Source of the DNA: Streptomyces malaysiensis subsp. samsunensis | GTDB taxonomy: Bacteria > Actinomycetota > Actinomycetes > Streptomycetales > Streptomycetaceae | Reading direction: 5' to 3' | DNA length: 34,101 bases | Assembly: GCF_024519315.1 (NCBI RefSeq) | Contig: NZ_JANIIC010000087.1 | Coordinates: 1-34,101, forward strand | Shown here: one piece after another, positions 16,046 through 23,321 of the stretch | How the letters are laid out: the number at the start of each line of letters is the position of its first letter | Numbering within the stretch: position 1 is the first letter of the stretch | Position numbers and translations under genes: made by a program | Notes under the pieces: generated by a model | What the model was told of the DNA's origin: nothing | Databases searched by the model: none | Seen by the model: the letters and a program-made list of their open reading frames with translations, nothing else

Positions 16046-17899
16046 TCATGTGGTGCGGTGCGGGATGTCCTGCTCGGTCCAGATGCATTTGCCGTCGCGC
16101 AGGTAGCGGGCGCCCCAGCGCCTGGAGAGGGCGGAGACGAGTTGCAGGCCGCGGCCGCCCTCATCGGTGTAGGCGGCGTGCCGGATGCGCGGAGTGCTGA
16201 GGCTGCCGTCGTAGACTTCGCAGGTCAGGCAGCGGCTGTTGAGCAGGCGCAGGCGGATGGGGCCCTCGGCGTGCCGGATCACGTTGCCGACCAGTTCGCT
16301 GGCGAGCAGCTCGGTGGTGATCGCCAGTTCGTCCAGCCCCCAGACGTCCAGTCGCTCGCGGACGAATTCGCGGGCCTGTCCAGCCGCGCGGGGATCATCC
16401 GGGAGGATGCAGGTGGCGACATCACTGGCGTTGATGGCCCCTGTGTGGGCGATCAGCAGCACCGCGTCGTCGATCGTCTGGCCGTGCTGGGGCAGCAGGG
16501 CCGAGACCACCGTGTCGCACAGGTCGTCGAGGTGGTGGATGCTGTCGGCCTCGTCCCGGGCCGTGAAGACGGGCACCGCATGCTGGGCGAGGACCTGTTG
16601 CAGCTGGGCCAGCCCCCGGTCGAGATCCTGGTCGGGGGATTCGACGAGACCGTCCGTGCACAGGACCAGCAGGCTCTCCTCGGGCAGCGGCAACTGATGT
16701 ATTTCAAACGGTGGCTCGGCGGCCCCCAGCGGCGGGTCGGGGGTCAGCCGGGGCATGTCGACGGCGCCGTCGGGATGGACGACGACCGGCGGGGGATGAC
16801 CCGCCAGGGAGAAAGAACATATCCGGGTGATCGGGTCGAAGACGGCGTACAGACAGGTGGCGTACCAGTCCTCGCCCAAGTCGCTGACCAGGTCGTTGAG
16901 TCGGCTGAGCAGCTCGTCGGGGGGCATGTCCAGATCGGCGAGGGTGCGCACCGCGGTGCGCAGTTGGCCCATGGTGGCCGCTTCGGGGATGCCGTGCCCC
17001 ATGACATCGCCGATCACCATGGCGACCCTGTCGGCGGACAGCGGGATCACGTCGTACCAGTCGCCACCGATCTGCTCGCCCCTGCCCGCGGGCAGGTAGC
17101 GGGCGGCAGCGCTGGCGGCAGGCAGGCAGGGCAGCGTCCGGGGAAGCAGGCTGCGCTGCAATCCCTGGGCCCGGGCGTGCTCCACGTCGTACAACCGGGC
17201 CCGCTCCAGTGCTTGTCCGACCAGACCGCACAGAGCGGTCAGCAGCGCGCGCTCCTCGTCGTTGAAGGAATGAGGCTGGGTGAAAGAGATGACACACACG
17301 CCGATGGCATGTCCGGAAGCGATCATGGGCAGGAACGCCCACGACTGTTTCTGGGACGCCGCCGCCACGTCCTCCAGCATCGGATAGCGCCGACGATGGT
17401 CCGCGACCGATTCGACGAACCAGAGACCCTGAGACCTCAGAGCATCGGCCGCCACGGGGTTGTCGGCTATCGGGATCCCGTCCAGCAGATGGACGAAGTC
17501 CTGCGTGTGCCCCGCGGAGCCGACCACCCGGTGTCTGCCACTTTCCATCACCGAGACGATGAGCCCGTCGGCGCCGAACGGGGGCAGGACGTGGGTCCCG
17601 ACGGCCTGTACGACCTCTTCGGAGGTGAGTGCCTCGGCGAGCGCCGCGGTCAGCCGGCCCATCAGGACCGCCCGCTCGGTGCCGGGCCCGGATACGTGGG
17701 TGGGCGGTGCGCCGGGCATGCCCCCGAGACGAGAGGCAACCCGCCTCGCCATAGAACGCAGAAACAATCGCTGAACCTCATCCGGCTCGCACTCTGCCGT
17801 GATCACGGAGAGCGCACCCATCGCCCCATCGGTACCGAGAAGGGGAACCACTGCCGTGCCAGCTGTTCCGGTGTCCAGGCCGTCCTCGGCCACCCACAC
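16046..17899 (-). CDS. GAF-SpoIIE phosphatase-HATPase signalling protein
   Basis: A 617-residue PP2C-type regulator. Residues 1-60 resemble only the end of a GAF domain; a complete GAF follows at about 80-240. The SpoIIE phosphatase spans about 260-485 with metal-binding residues in GGDWYDV (278-284), IGDVMGHG (296-303), CTDGL (414-418) and DDAV (477-480). The C-terminus (about 500-612) is an anti-sigma-type HATPase with ELLASELVGNVIRHA (530-544) and DEGGRGLQLV (579-588). Such proteins dephosphorylate anti-sigma antagonists and may also act as kinases, linking a sensed signal to a sigma factor. The GTG at 17899 is preceded by AGGG at five bases; an in-frame stop at 17921-17923 rules out a longer protein, so the first GAF is truly short or lost. 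Confidence 0.88.
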   Translation of the reverse strand: MWVAEDGLDTGTAGTAVVPLLGTDGAMGALSVITAECEPDEVQRLFLRSMARRVASRLGGMPGAPPTHVSGPGTERAVLMGRLTAALAEALTSEEVVQAVGTHVLPPFGADGLIVSVMESGRHRVVGSAGHTQDFVHLLDGIPIADNPVAADALRSQGLWFVESVADHRRRYPMLEDVAAASQKQSWAFLPMIASGHAIGVCVISFTQPHSFNDEERALLTALCGLVGQALERARLYDVEHARAQGLQRSLLPRTLPCLPAASAAARYLPAGRGEQIGGDWYDVIPLSADRVAMVIGDVMGHGIPEAATMGQLRTAVRTLADLDMPPDELLSRLNDLVSDLGEDWYATCLYAVFDPITRICSFSLAGHPPPVVVHPDGAVDMPRLTPDPPLGAAEPPFEIHQLPLPEESLLVLCTDGLVESPDQDLDRGLAQLQQVLAQHAVPVFTARDEADSIHHLDDLCDTVVSALLPQHGQTIDDAVLLIAHTGAINASDVATCILPDDPRAAGQAREFVRERLDVWGLDELAITTELLASELVGNVIRHAEGPIRLRLLNSRCLTCEVYDGSLSTPRIRHAAYTDEGGRGLQLVSALSRRWGARYLRDGKCIWTEQDIPHRTT

Positions 17900-17970
17900 C
17901 AGTGCCCTAAAATACCACTTTTATGACACCTTGCACCCTATTGACCTGCGCCCTATCGAAGAGGGCACTG
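17900..17970. promoter_or_regulatory. Inverted and direct repeats upstream of phosphatase gene
   Basis: CAGTGCCCT (17900-17908) and AGGGCACTG (17962-17970) are perfect 9-bp inverted arms 53 bases apart. Between and within them, read on the minus strand, TAGGG-containing motifs recur (ATAGGGCGCAGG, ATAGGGTGCAAGG, TTTAGGGCACTGG), spaced 15 and 31 bases. The region is AT-richer than its surroundings and must hold the phosphatase promoter. Confidence 0.4.
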
Positions 17971-18001
17971 AGCCTGGAGATCGGCGATTGCCCCCACCTT
18001 G

Positions 18002-18883
18002 CTAAGCGTCGCGCTCGCGGAACACGATGAACGCCGCCGCCAGCAGCGCGGCCACACACCCGGCCATGACGGCGAGCCCGGCCCAGGGGCTGAGCAGCTC
18101 CGGATCACGGAAGGCAGTGATGATCCGCCCACCGGCGATGGGCGGCCAGAACTTCGACACCCAGTCGCCGACCGCCCCGGGCAGCGCCGGAGCGAACGCC
18201 TGGACGATGAGCATCACGCCGAACAGTGTCGTCACCGTGGCCGTCGTGGAGCAGATCACCGCTCCCAGAGCCAGTCCGAAGAGCCCGGCCAGTGCCAGAT
18301 ACATGCCCCCGCCGAAGACGCCGCGCAGTGCCGCACCGTCGGACAGCGCCAGGTGCGGAGCGCCCGCCCCGGACAGCGACGCCTGCCCGATGAGGAACCC
18401 GGCAAGCGACACCAGGACCCCGACCGGCAGTGCCACCCCCACCAGCACCGCGGCCTTGGACCCCAGGACCCGCGCCCGGTGCGGCACGGACGTGAGCGTG
18501 GCCACGATCGTGCGCGCCCCGTATTCGGAGGTCATCACCAGGCCGCCCAGCAGGCCGAACGCGATCTGCGCCACCAGGTAGCCCCGCAGACTGGTCGCCA
18601 GGGGATCGAATGCGGCCTGGTCAGCGGGCGGCAGGCGGGCGTACTCGCCGCCCGCTGATGAACCGCTCAACGCGGCGAGTCCCATGCTGAAGGCCAGCGC
18701 GCCCAGGATCACGTACAGCGTCGACCGCATGGTCCGCATCTTGATCCACTCGGCGCGCAGGCTGTGCCAGAAGGTTGCCCGGCTGGTCCGCGTATCGTTC
18801 GAAGCGGGCCGTCGGCCGCGTACACGAGGAAACAGCTTTCCCTTCGCCGCCTTCGGGCCGAGGTGCGTGACGGTATGCCTCAT
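18002..18883 (-). CDS. ABC-2-type transporter permease
   Basis: A 293-residue membrane protein. After a basic N-terminal tail of about 40 residues comes the FWHSLRAEWIKMRTMRSTLY segment that typically opens ABC-2 permeases, then six hydrophobic helices (near 54-72, 103-118, 145-166, 190-212, 215-232, 264-288). The LVMTSEYGARTIVATLTSVPHRARVLGSKA loop (115-144) is the usual coupling segment with EYG and TIVATL. It forms the export channel for the ATPase encoded immediately upstream; the ATG at 18883 overlaps that gene's stop (ATGA). The substrate is unknown; related two-gene systems act in antibiotic or lantibiotic resistance and membrane-stress protection. Confidence 0.9.
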   Translation of the reverse strand: MRHTVTHLGPKAAKGKLFPRVRGRRPASNDTRTSRATFWHSLRAEWIKMRTMRSTLYVILGALAFSMGLAALSGSSAGGEYARLPPADQAAFDPLATSLRGYLVAQIAFGLLGGLVMTSEYGARTIVATLTSVPHRARVLGSKAAVLVGVALPVGVLVSLAGFLIGQASLSGAGAPHLALSDGAALRGVFGGGMYLALAGLFGLALGAVICSTTATVTTLFGVMLIVQAFAPALPGAVGDWVSKFWPPIAGGRIITAFRDPELLSPWAGLAVMAGCVAALLAAAFIVFRERDA

Positions 18884-19794
18884 CGGCCGGTCTCCCTTTC
18901 GGCCTGATACTCCACCGCATCGCGGGTCAGGTTCATGAACGCCTTCTCCAGGGAGACCTGACGCGGAGACAGCTCGTGCAGCTCCACTCCTCCCGCTGCG
19001 GCGAGGGCTCCGATCTCGGCCGCTTCCAGGCCGGTGACCACGAGCGTGTGGTTGTCTTCGGCGCGCACACCAGCGCCGCCGGGGAGCAGAGGTCGGAGCG
19101 TCTCGGCCTGCGGGGTGCGCACGAGGACCTCGCGCTCGGAGTGCGCTTCGATGAAGTCCTTCATCGTGGTGTCGGCGATCAGCTTGCCGCGGCCGATGAC
19201 GATGAGGTGGTCCGCGGTCAGTTCCATCTCGCTCATCAGATGGCTGGACATCAGGACGGTGCGTCCGTCGGCGGCCATCTTGCGCATGAGCGAGCGGATC
19301 CACACGATGCCCTCGGGGTCGAGGCCGTTGAGGGGCTCGTCGAAGACCAGGACCGGCGGCTCGCCCAGCAGCGCGGCGGCGATCCCCAGGCGCTGGCGCA
19401 TGCCGAGGGAGTAGGTTCCCGCCCGACGCCGGGCCACCTTCTCCAGCCCGACTTCGGCCAGTGCTTCGTCCACACGGTTGCGTGGGATTCCATTGCCGGC
19501 CGCGAGGGCCAGCAGATGGTGGTAGGCGGTGCGGCCGGGCAGCACCGCGCCGGGGTCCAGGAGTGCTCCGACGGCCTTGAGCGGGGCGGGCTGGGCGGGG
19601 TATGGCTTCCCGCCCACGGTCGCGGTGCCGGAACTGGCGGCGTCCAGGCCCAGAATCATGCGGAGGGTCGTCGACTTGCCCGCGCCGTTGGGCCCCAGGA
19701 AGCCGGTCACCTCTCCGGGACGGACGGCGAAGGTCAGATCGTCCACGGCGAGGACCTCGCCGTAGCGCTTGGTCAGTCCACGTACTTCGATCAT
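18880..19794 (-). CDS. ABC transporter ATP-binding protein
   Basis: A 304-residue ATPase that powers the downstream permease. Walker A is GPNGAGKST (34-42), the signature is a divergent YSLGMRQRLG (128-137) and Walker B plus catalytic Glu is VLVFDEP (148-154), followed by the D-loop NGLDP and the SSHLMSEME switch region. A C-terminal extension of about 85 residues fits the drug-export (CcmA/DrrA-like) group. The frame is open to 19977, but the ATG at 19794 is chosen because homologous proteins begin at MIEV and GGAGA lies five to six bases before it. A long palindromic element lies 51 bases upstream. Confidence 0.94.
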   Translation of the reverse strand: MIEVRGLTKRYGEVLAVDDLTFAVRPGEVTGFLGPNGAGKSTTLRMILGLDAASSGTATVGGKPYPAQPAPLKAVGALLDPGAVLPGRTAYHHLLALAAGNGIPRNRVDEALAEVGLEKVARRRAGTYSLGMRQRLGIAAALLGEPPVLVFDEPLNGLDPEGIVWIRSLMRKMAADGRTVLMSSHLMSEMELTADHLIVIGRGKLIADTTMKDFIEAHSEREVLVRTPQAETLRPLLPGGAGVRAEDNHTLVVTGLEAAEIGALAAAGGVELHELSPRQVSLEKAFMNLTRDAVEYQAERETGR

Positions 19795-19844
19795 CGGGTC
19801 TCCGCGGGTCGGGGGCAGCGGTGCGCGCGAAGGGGCGCGAGCAC

Positions 19845-19874
19845 CGTTCCACTCTCGTCCGCGGACGTGGAACG
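19845..19874. promoter_or_regulatory. Nested palindrome upstream of ABC exporter operon
   Basis: CGTTCCAC (19845-19852) and GTGGAACG (19867-19874) are perfect 8-bp arms, and a separate perfect palindrome GTCCGCGGAC (19857-19866) abuts the right arm. The element starts 51 bases before the ATPase start codon, the position of a promoter-overlapping operator. The gap 19795-20087 has no gene I can support. Confidence 0.45.
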
Positions 19875-20087
19875 CTTCTGGGTGAACATGAACGCCGCAT
19901 GACAGCACCAAGCCTGTGGCCTGCATCGATCGGGCAGGAGGCAGCCTTCGAGGCCGGCGCTCACAGGAAACTCGCATACCGCGGGTCCCGATCCCCTCGG
20001 TCTCATGCCCCGGCGAGTCGGCACCCCATGGCCGGGGCCGCGGGGTGAAACCATGGCCGGGAGGTCACCACGAGCGAGGAGCCGCGA

Positions 20088-20594
20088 ATGAACAGCGCCG
20101 ATCTGCTGGCCGACGCCTTCGAGCGGGTGCGCGAGGAGGTGCATGCGGCCGTGGAGGGGCTCTCGGCGGACGAGCTCGCCGTACGGCTCGACAGCGGGGC
20201 CAATTCGATCGCCTGGCTCACCTGGCATCTCACCCGGATCCAGGACGACCACATCGCCGACGCCGCGGGCACCGAACAGCTGTGGACGTCCGAGGGCTGG
20301 GCCGAGCGGTTCGGCCTGCCGTTCCCGCCGGAGGCCACCGGCTACGGCCACCGGAGCAAGGACGTGGCGGCGGTGCGGGCGGACGCCGAGTTGCTCACCG
20401 GGTACTACGACGCCGTTCACGAGAACACGCTGGCCTTCGTCCGCGGCCTTCGCGTCTCCGATCTCGAACGGATCGTGGACGAGCGGTGGACCCCGCCGGT
20501 GACCCTCGGTGTCCGGCTGGTCAGTGTGATCGCTGACGATTTGCAGCACGTCGGGCAGGCGGCGTTCATCCGCGGCGCGATCCGCAGGCGATAA
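20088..20594 (+). CDS. DinB-fold / DUF664 protein (mycothiol-transferase-like)
   Basis: A 168-residue four-helix-bundle protein. The conserved SIAWLTWHLTRIQDDHIAD segment (40-58) and DDLQHVGQAAFIRG near the C-terminus (150-163) supply His47, His55 and His154, which fit the metal-binding histidines of the DinB/DUF664 superfamily. Actinobacterial members include mycothiol-dependent S-transferases and detoxification enzymes; which reaction applies here cannot be told. The ATG at 20088 has GAGGAG seven bases upstream. The next gene begins 75 bases later with its own promoter, so the two are not necessarily an operon. Confidence 0.85.
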   Translation: MNSADLLADAFERVREEVHAAVEGLSADELAVRLDSGANSIAWLTWHLTRIQDDHIADAAGTEQLWTSEGWAERFGLPFPPEATGYGHRSKDVAAVRADAELLTGYYDAVHENTLAFVRGLRVSDLERIVDERWTPPVTLGVRLVSVIADDLQHVGQAAFIRGAIRRR

Positions 20595-20634
20595 CGCGGG
20601 ATTTCCGAGAACGGGAGCTGTCACCTCGCCCGCA

Positions 20635-20670
20635 TTGACAGGCAGGCAATTACCTGCATAACGTTCGGTG
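20635..20670 (+). promoter_or_regulatory. Leaderless promoter with palindromic operator for ArsR-SRPBCC gene
   Basis: TTGACA at 20635-20640 is a perfect -35 and CATAAC at 20657-20662 a good -10, with a 16-base spacer. The expected start of transcription, about 7 bases on, coincides with the GTG at 20670, so the mRNA is probably leaderless. The spacer holds a 16-bp near-palindrome (20642-20657): GCAGG and CCTGC arms around CAATTA, with an AATT centre and one mismatch pair. Confidence 0.6.
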
Positions 20671-21452
20671 TGAGCTCAGAGATGGACAAGGTCTTCAAGG
20701 CGCTGGCCGATCAGACCCGGCGATACCTGCTGGACAGGCTGCATGAGCACAACGGCCAGACGCTGGGCGAGCTGTGCCGGCGGCTGGAGATGACCCGCCA
20801 GTCGGCGACCCAGCATCTGGCGGTCCTCGAGGCCGCCAATCTGGTCAGCACCGTGCGGCGGGGCCGCGAAAAACTCCATTACCTCAACCCCGTCCCCCTG
20901 AATGAGATCCAGGAGCGCTGGATCGACAAGTTCGAGCGCCCGCGGCTGCGCGCGCTGAGCCTGGTGAAACAGCAAGCCGAGAAAGCGGAGGAAGCGATGG
21001 CCGACAAGCCGACGTTCGTGTACGTCATCTATATCGAGAGCACACCGGAGAAGGTCTGGCACGCGCTGACCGACGCCGACCTCACGGCCGAGTACTGGGG
21101 CCACACCAATGTGTCGGACTGGCAGGTCGGCTCACCGTGGGAACACCAGCGGACGGACGGCTCCGGCACCGCCGACGCCGTCGGCACGGTCGTGGAGAGC
21201 TCACCGCCCACCCGGCTGGTGACCACCTGGGCCGCGCCCGACGCCGATGCCGCCGCCCAGCCCTCCCGGGTCACCTTCGACATCCAGCCGCACGGCGACA
21301 TCGTCCGGCTGACCGTGACCCATGAGAACCTGGCGGACGAGGCCGAGCGGACCGCGGTGGCCGGTGGCTGGGCCGCGGTGCTGTCCAATCTGAAGTCGCT
21401 GATCGAGACCGGGAGCCCGCTGCCGCAGCAGCCGTGGCTGGTCCCCCGGTGA
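20670..21452 (+). CDS. ArsR-family regulator fused to an SRPBCC (AHSA1-like) domain
   Basis: A 260-residue two-domain protein. Residues 1-95 form an ArsR winged helix (VFKALADQTRRYLLDRLHE, then GELCRRLEMTRQSATQHLAVLEAANLV and a wing GREKLHYLN). No metal-binding CxC of classical ArsR sensors is seen in the recognition helix. Residues about 112-250 form an AHSA1/START-type hydrophobic-pocket domain beginning YVIYIESTPEKVWHALTD. These two domains are often encoded by adjacent genes; here they are one frame, suggesting a ligand-sensing repressor. The GTG at 20670 fits a leaderless transcript; an ATG at 20682 also lacks a ribosome site. An internal ATG at 20997 has GGAGG five bases upstream and could give the 151-residue SRPBCC domain alone. 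Confidence 0.87.
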   Translation: MSSEMDKVFKALADQTRRYLLDRLHEHNGQTLGELCRRLEMTRQSATQHLAVLEAANLVSTVRRGREKLHYLNPVPLNEIQERWIDKFERPRLRALSLVKQQAEKAEEAMADKPTFVYVIYIESTPEKVWHALTDADLTAEYWGHTNVSDWQVGSPWEHQRTDGSGTADAVGTVVESSPPTRLVTTWAAPDADAAAQPSRVTFDIQPHGDIVRLTVTHENLADEAERTAVAGGWAAVLSNLKSLIETGSPLPQQPWLVPR

Positions 21453-21460
21453 CCGATGTC

Positions 21461-21498
21461 CTCGGCCACCGCCGGTCGCGACCCGGCGGCCCCGAGGC
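21461..21498. terminator. Convergent hairpin terminator candidate
   Basis: CCTCGG (21461-21466) pairs with CCGAGG (21493-21498) and, inside, GCCGG pairs with CCGGC, separated by an internal loop. It lies in the 117-base gap between the convergent ArsR-SRPBCC and pentapeptide genes. Confidence 0.4.
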
Positions 21499-21522
21499 CC
21501 GCCTTCCCTGACCGGTGCGGCC

Positions 21523-21558
21523 GGTGGGACCCGTGGGACCGGTGGGATCCGTGGGTGG
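21523..21558 (+). repeat. Four-copy 9-bp tandem repeat
   Basis: Four imperfect copies of a GTGGGACC-type 9-mer (GGTGGGACC, CGTGGGACC, GGTGGGATC, CGTGGGTGG) lie in the convergent intergenic gap. No coding role is supported. Confidence 0.6.
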
Positions 21559-21569
21559 GACGTGGGCGC

Positions 21570-22238
21570 TCAGCGCGCGGCGCCACCGTCCCGCACCGTG
21601 ATCCCCAAAGCGTCGGCGAGCATCGGCGCGAGCTCCATCAACTGCCCGCTGCCGATGGTGGCGCCGCCCAGCGCGTCATATCCATCGGTGATCTCCAGCC
21701 GCGTGGCCTCCCGCAGATCGACCTTCGCCATCCGCGCCTTGCCGAACCGCACACCCTCCAGCGCCGACCCCGGAAACGCCACATCCGTCAGCCCCGCGCC
21801 ACCGAGGTCGACATCGCGCAGCAGACAGTCCACGAAGGTGACGTCCCGCAGCGTGGCATTGCGCAGATTCACCGATTCCAGCTTGCACCGGTGGAAGACC
21901 ACCCGGTGCAGCCGGGTGGAGAACATCTCGAGACCGGCCAGCACACAGCCGTTGAGCTCGCCGTCCAGCCAGTCGGTGTCCGCCAGATCGGTGCCGACCC
22001 ACCGCACCCCGTCCAGCCACACCTCATTGAACCGGGCCCCACGGCCACGGCCCCCGGTGAAGGTCACCGAGGAGAACGCGGACTCGAGGAACCGCGCGTT
22101 GTCACATACGGCACCGTCGAACGCCTCGCCGTCCAGATGAACGGTGTCGTAGTCACCGCCTTCCGCCAAGGCTCCGTCGAACGGCCGCAGATGGTCCGCG
22201 AAGGGCAGATCGTCGAGGTCACGGGGGGACGGTGCCAT
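21570..22238 (-). CDS. Pentapeptide-repeat protein
   Basis: A 222-residue protein built of degenerate pentapeptides with a central Leu or Phe every five residues (for example GARFN, TRLHR, VNLRN, ATLRD, VTFVD, RDVDL, EGVRF). Such proteins fold as right-handed quadrilateral beta helices; some mimic DNA and protect gyrase (Qnr/MfpA), but many have unknown roles. The tail (LMELAPMLADALGITV) resembles that of Qnr-like actinobacterial members. The ATG at 22238 is preferred over in-frame upstream starts because the family begins at about this point and a GTGAG lies about eight bases ahead, though it is weak. It is the convergent partner of the ArsR-SRPBCC gene. Confidence 0.83.
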   Translation of the reverse strand: MAPSPRDLDDLPFADHLRPFDGALAEGGDYDTVHLDGEAFDGAVCDNARFLESAFSSVTFTGGRGRGARFNEVWLDGVRWVGTDLADTDWLDGELNGCVLAGLEMFSTRLHRVVFHRCKLESVNLRNATLRDVTFVDCLLRDVDLGGAGLTDVAFPGSALEGVRFGKARMAKVDLREATRLEITDGYDALGGATIGSGQLMELAPMLADALGITVRDGGAAR

Positions 22239-22429
22239 GCGGAACTCACTTTCCCGGGGGCGGACGGCGTACGAGCCCGATACTGCCATCCGCGACCGAC
22301 AACCCCGTGAGGCCGTCGGAGGGACGGCCCGGCCTACGCCGTGGACATCCGCCACCTGACACGTGAGAGCGATAACGTGTGCCGGATGGCCCACTCTCCG
22401 GTGCGCTGAGCACATTTTTCCGGGGATTC

Positions 22430-22485
22430 CTCCGTTAAATCGGGCCGTCAGATTATTCGCTCTGCGACCCGACACGGAGGAATCC
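22430..22485 (+). promoter_or_regulatory. Conserved leader of first small secreted protein gene
   Basis: GTTAAATC (22434-22441), GTCAG, ATT, CTGCG and the ribosome-site block ACGGAGGAATCC are shared with the leader of the second copy at the same 52-base distance from the ATG. The common blocks mark the promoter or 5' region copied with the gene. Upstream, 22239-22429 contains no other gene I can support. Confidence 0.45.
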
Positions 22486-22770
22486 ATGCAGATTGCGAAG
22501 AAGGCCGTCCTGCTCGCCGCGACCGCCAGCACCCTGGCGCTTCTCGGCACCGGCACCGCGGCCGCCAACGGCTACGGCGGCGGTCAAGGCGGTTACGGCG
22601 GCGACTCCAACAGAAGCGCCGAGGTTCCCACCAACGTCGACATCGACACCTTCATTTTCCAGCGCAACGACTGTGACACCCTCAACGGGGGCGCCTACTC
22701 CATCGGCGGGGCCGCCCCGAGCGGTGACATCAAGATCGGCAGCACCTGCCTCAACAACATCAGGGGGTAA
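22486..22770 (+). CDS. Small secreted protein, copy 1 of a tandem pair
   Basis: A 94-residue predicted secreted protein that I do not recognise by family. The start MQIAKKAVLLAATASTLALL is a classic Sec signal with a likely cleavage after TAAA (about residue 27). The mature part has a Gly/Tyr-rich stretch (NGYGGGQGGYGGD, 28-40), then DIDTFIFQRNDCDTLNGGAYSIGG and STCLNNI, with only two cysteines (Cys63 and Cys88) that could form a disulfide. It lacks the chaplin and rodlin signatures, though small Gly-rich secreted proteins of this type may act at the cell surface. The ribosome site GGAGG (22476-22480) is five bases from the ATG. A strong hairpin follows. Confidence 0.82.
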   Translation: MQIAKKAVLLAATASTLALLGTGTAAANGYGGGQGGYGGDSNRSAEVPTNVDIDTFIFQRNDCDTLNGGAYSIGGAAPSGDIKIGSTCLNNIRG

Positions 22771-22791
22771 CCTCCGGCGAAATCCGGCGAC

Positions 22792-22833
22792 CAGCGCGCT
22801 CCCCCACCCGCGCAGCGGTGGGGGAGCGCGCTG
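22792..22833 (+). terminator. Hairpin terminator after small secreted protein 1
   Basis: A perfect 17-bp stem (22792-22808 with 22817-22833) with an 8-base loop, followed by TTT. It starts 21 bases after the stop codon and is the strongest terminator in the window. Confidence 0.85.
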
Positions 22834-22925
22834 TTTCGGCGCCCTAATTCACGGTGGCCGAGGGGGTGAATCGTGCGCTGGACGGGTCAATCGCCGGCGC
22901 GCTTACCTGACTTCTGCGGTCTTTC

Positions 22926-22981
22926 TTTCGTTAAATCCTGATGTCAGTTATTTCATCCTGCGCTTCATGACGGAGGAATCC
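22926..22981 (+). promoter_or_regulatory. Conserved leader of second small secreted protein gene
   Basis: GTTAAATC (22930-22937), GTCAG, ATT, CTGCG and ACGGAGGAATCC recur here at the same spacing to the ATG as in copy 1. This shows that the duplication took in the 5' region. Confidence 0.45.
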
Positions 22982-23242
22982 ATGCAGATCGCGAAGAAGG
23001 CCGTCCTGCTCGCCGCGACCGCCGGCGCCCTGGCGCTCCTCGGCACCGGCACCGCGGCCGCCAACGGCTACGGCGGCTCCGACAGAAACACCGGGGCTCC
23101 CACCAGCTTCGACGTCTCCACCTTCATTTTCCAGAGCAACGACTGTGACACCCTCAACGGGGGCGCCTACTCCATCGGCGGGGCCGCCCCGAGCGGTGAC
23201 GTCACCATCGGCAGCACCTGCCTCAACAACATCGGGGGGTAA
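22982..23242 (+). CDS. Small secreted protein, copy 2 of a tandem pair
   Basis: An 86-residue paralogue of the protein at 22486. The signal peptide is nearly identical (one Ser-Thr to Gly-Ala change), and the C-terminal DCDTLNGGAYSIGGAAPSGD block is identical up to the next residues. The variable part is the short region after the signal: the Gly-Tyr stretch is shorter (NGYGGSDRN) and the segment before DCDTL differs (SFDVSTFIFQSN for NVDIDTFIFQRN). The two cysteines are kept (Cys55, Cys80). GGAGG at 22972-22976 lies five bases before the ATG. The 3' flank repeats the CCTCCGGCGAAATCCGGCG block of copy 1 and ends in its own hairpin. Confidence 0.82.
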   Translation: MQIAKKAVLLAATAGALALLGTGTAAANGYGGSDRNTGAPTSFDVSTFIFQSNDCDTLNGGAYSIGGAAPSGDVTIGSTCLNNIGG

Positions 23243-23278
23243 CCTCCGGCGAAATCCGGCGCCACGATTGCCGAACCA

Positions 23279-23318
23279 GCGCGCTCCCCTCACTCCCGCA
23301 GCGGTGGGGGGAGCGCGC
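23279..23318. terminator. Hairpin terminator after small secreted protein 2
   Basis: GCGCGCTCCCC (23279-23289) pairs with GGGGAGCGCGC (23308-23318), extendable inward to 16 bp through two G-T pairs. It lies between the second secreted gene and the convergent ARMT1-like gene and may serve both. Confidence 0.75.
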
Positions 23319-23321
23319 GCC

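Noticed and set aside
16013..17926. Long plus-strand ORF opposite the SpoIIE-type phosphatase
   Set aside because: The opposite strand carries clear GAF, SpoIIE and HATPase motifs; the plus-strand frame shows none.
19896..20048. Short plus-strand ORF between the ABC exporter and the DinB-type gene
   Set aside because: No ribosome site, no recognisable motif, and Arg/Pro/Ala-rich composition typical of chance ORFs here.
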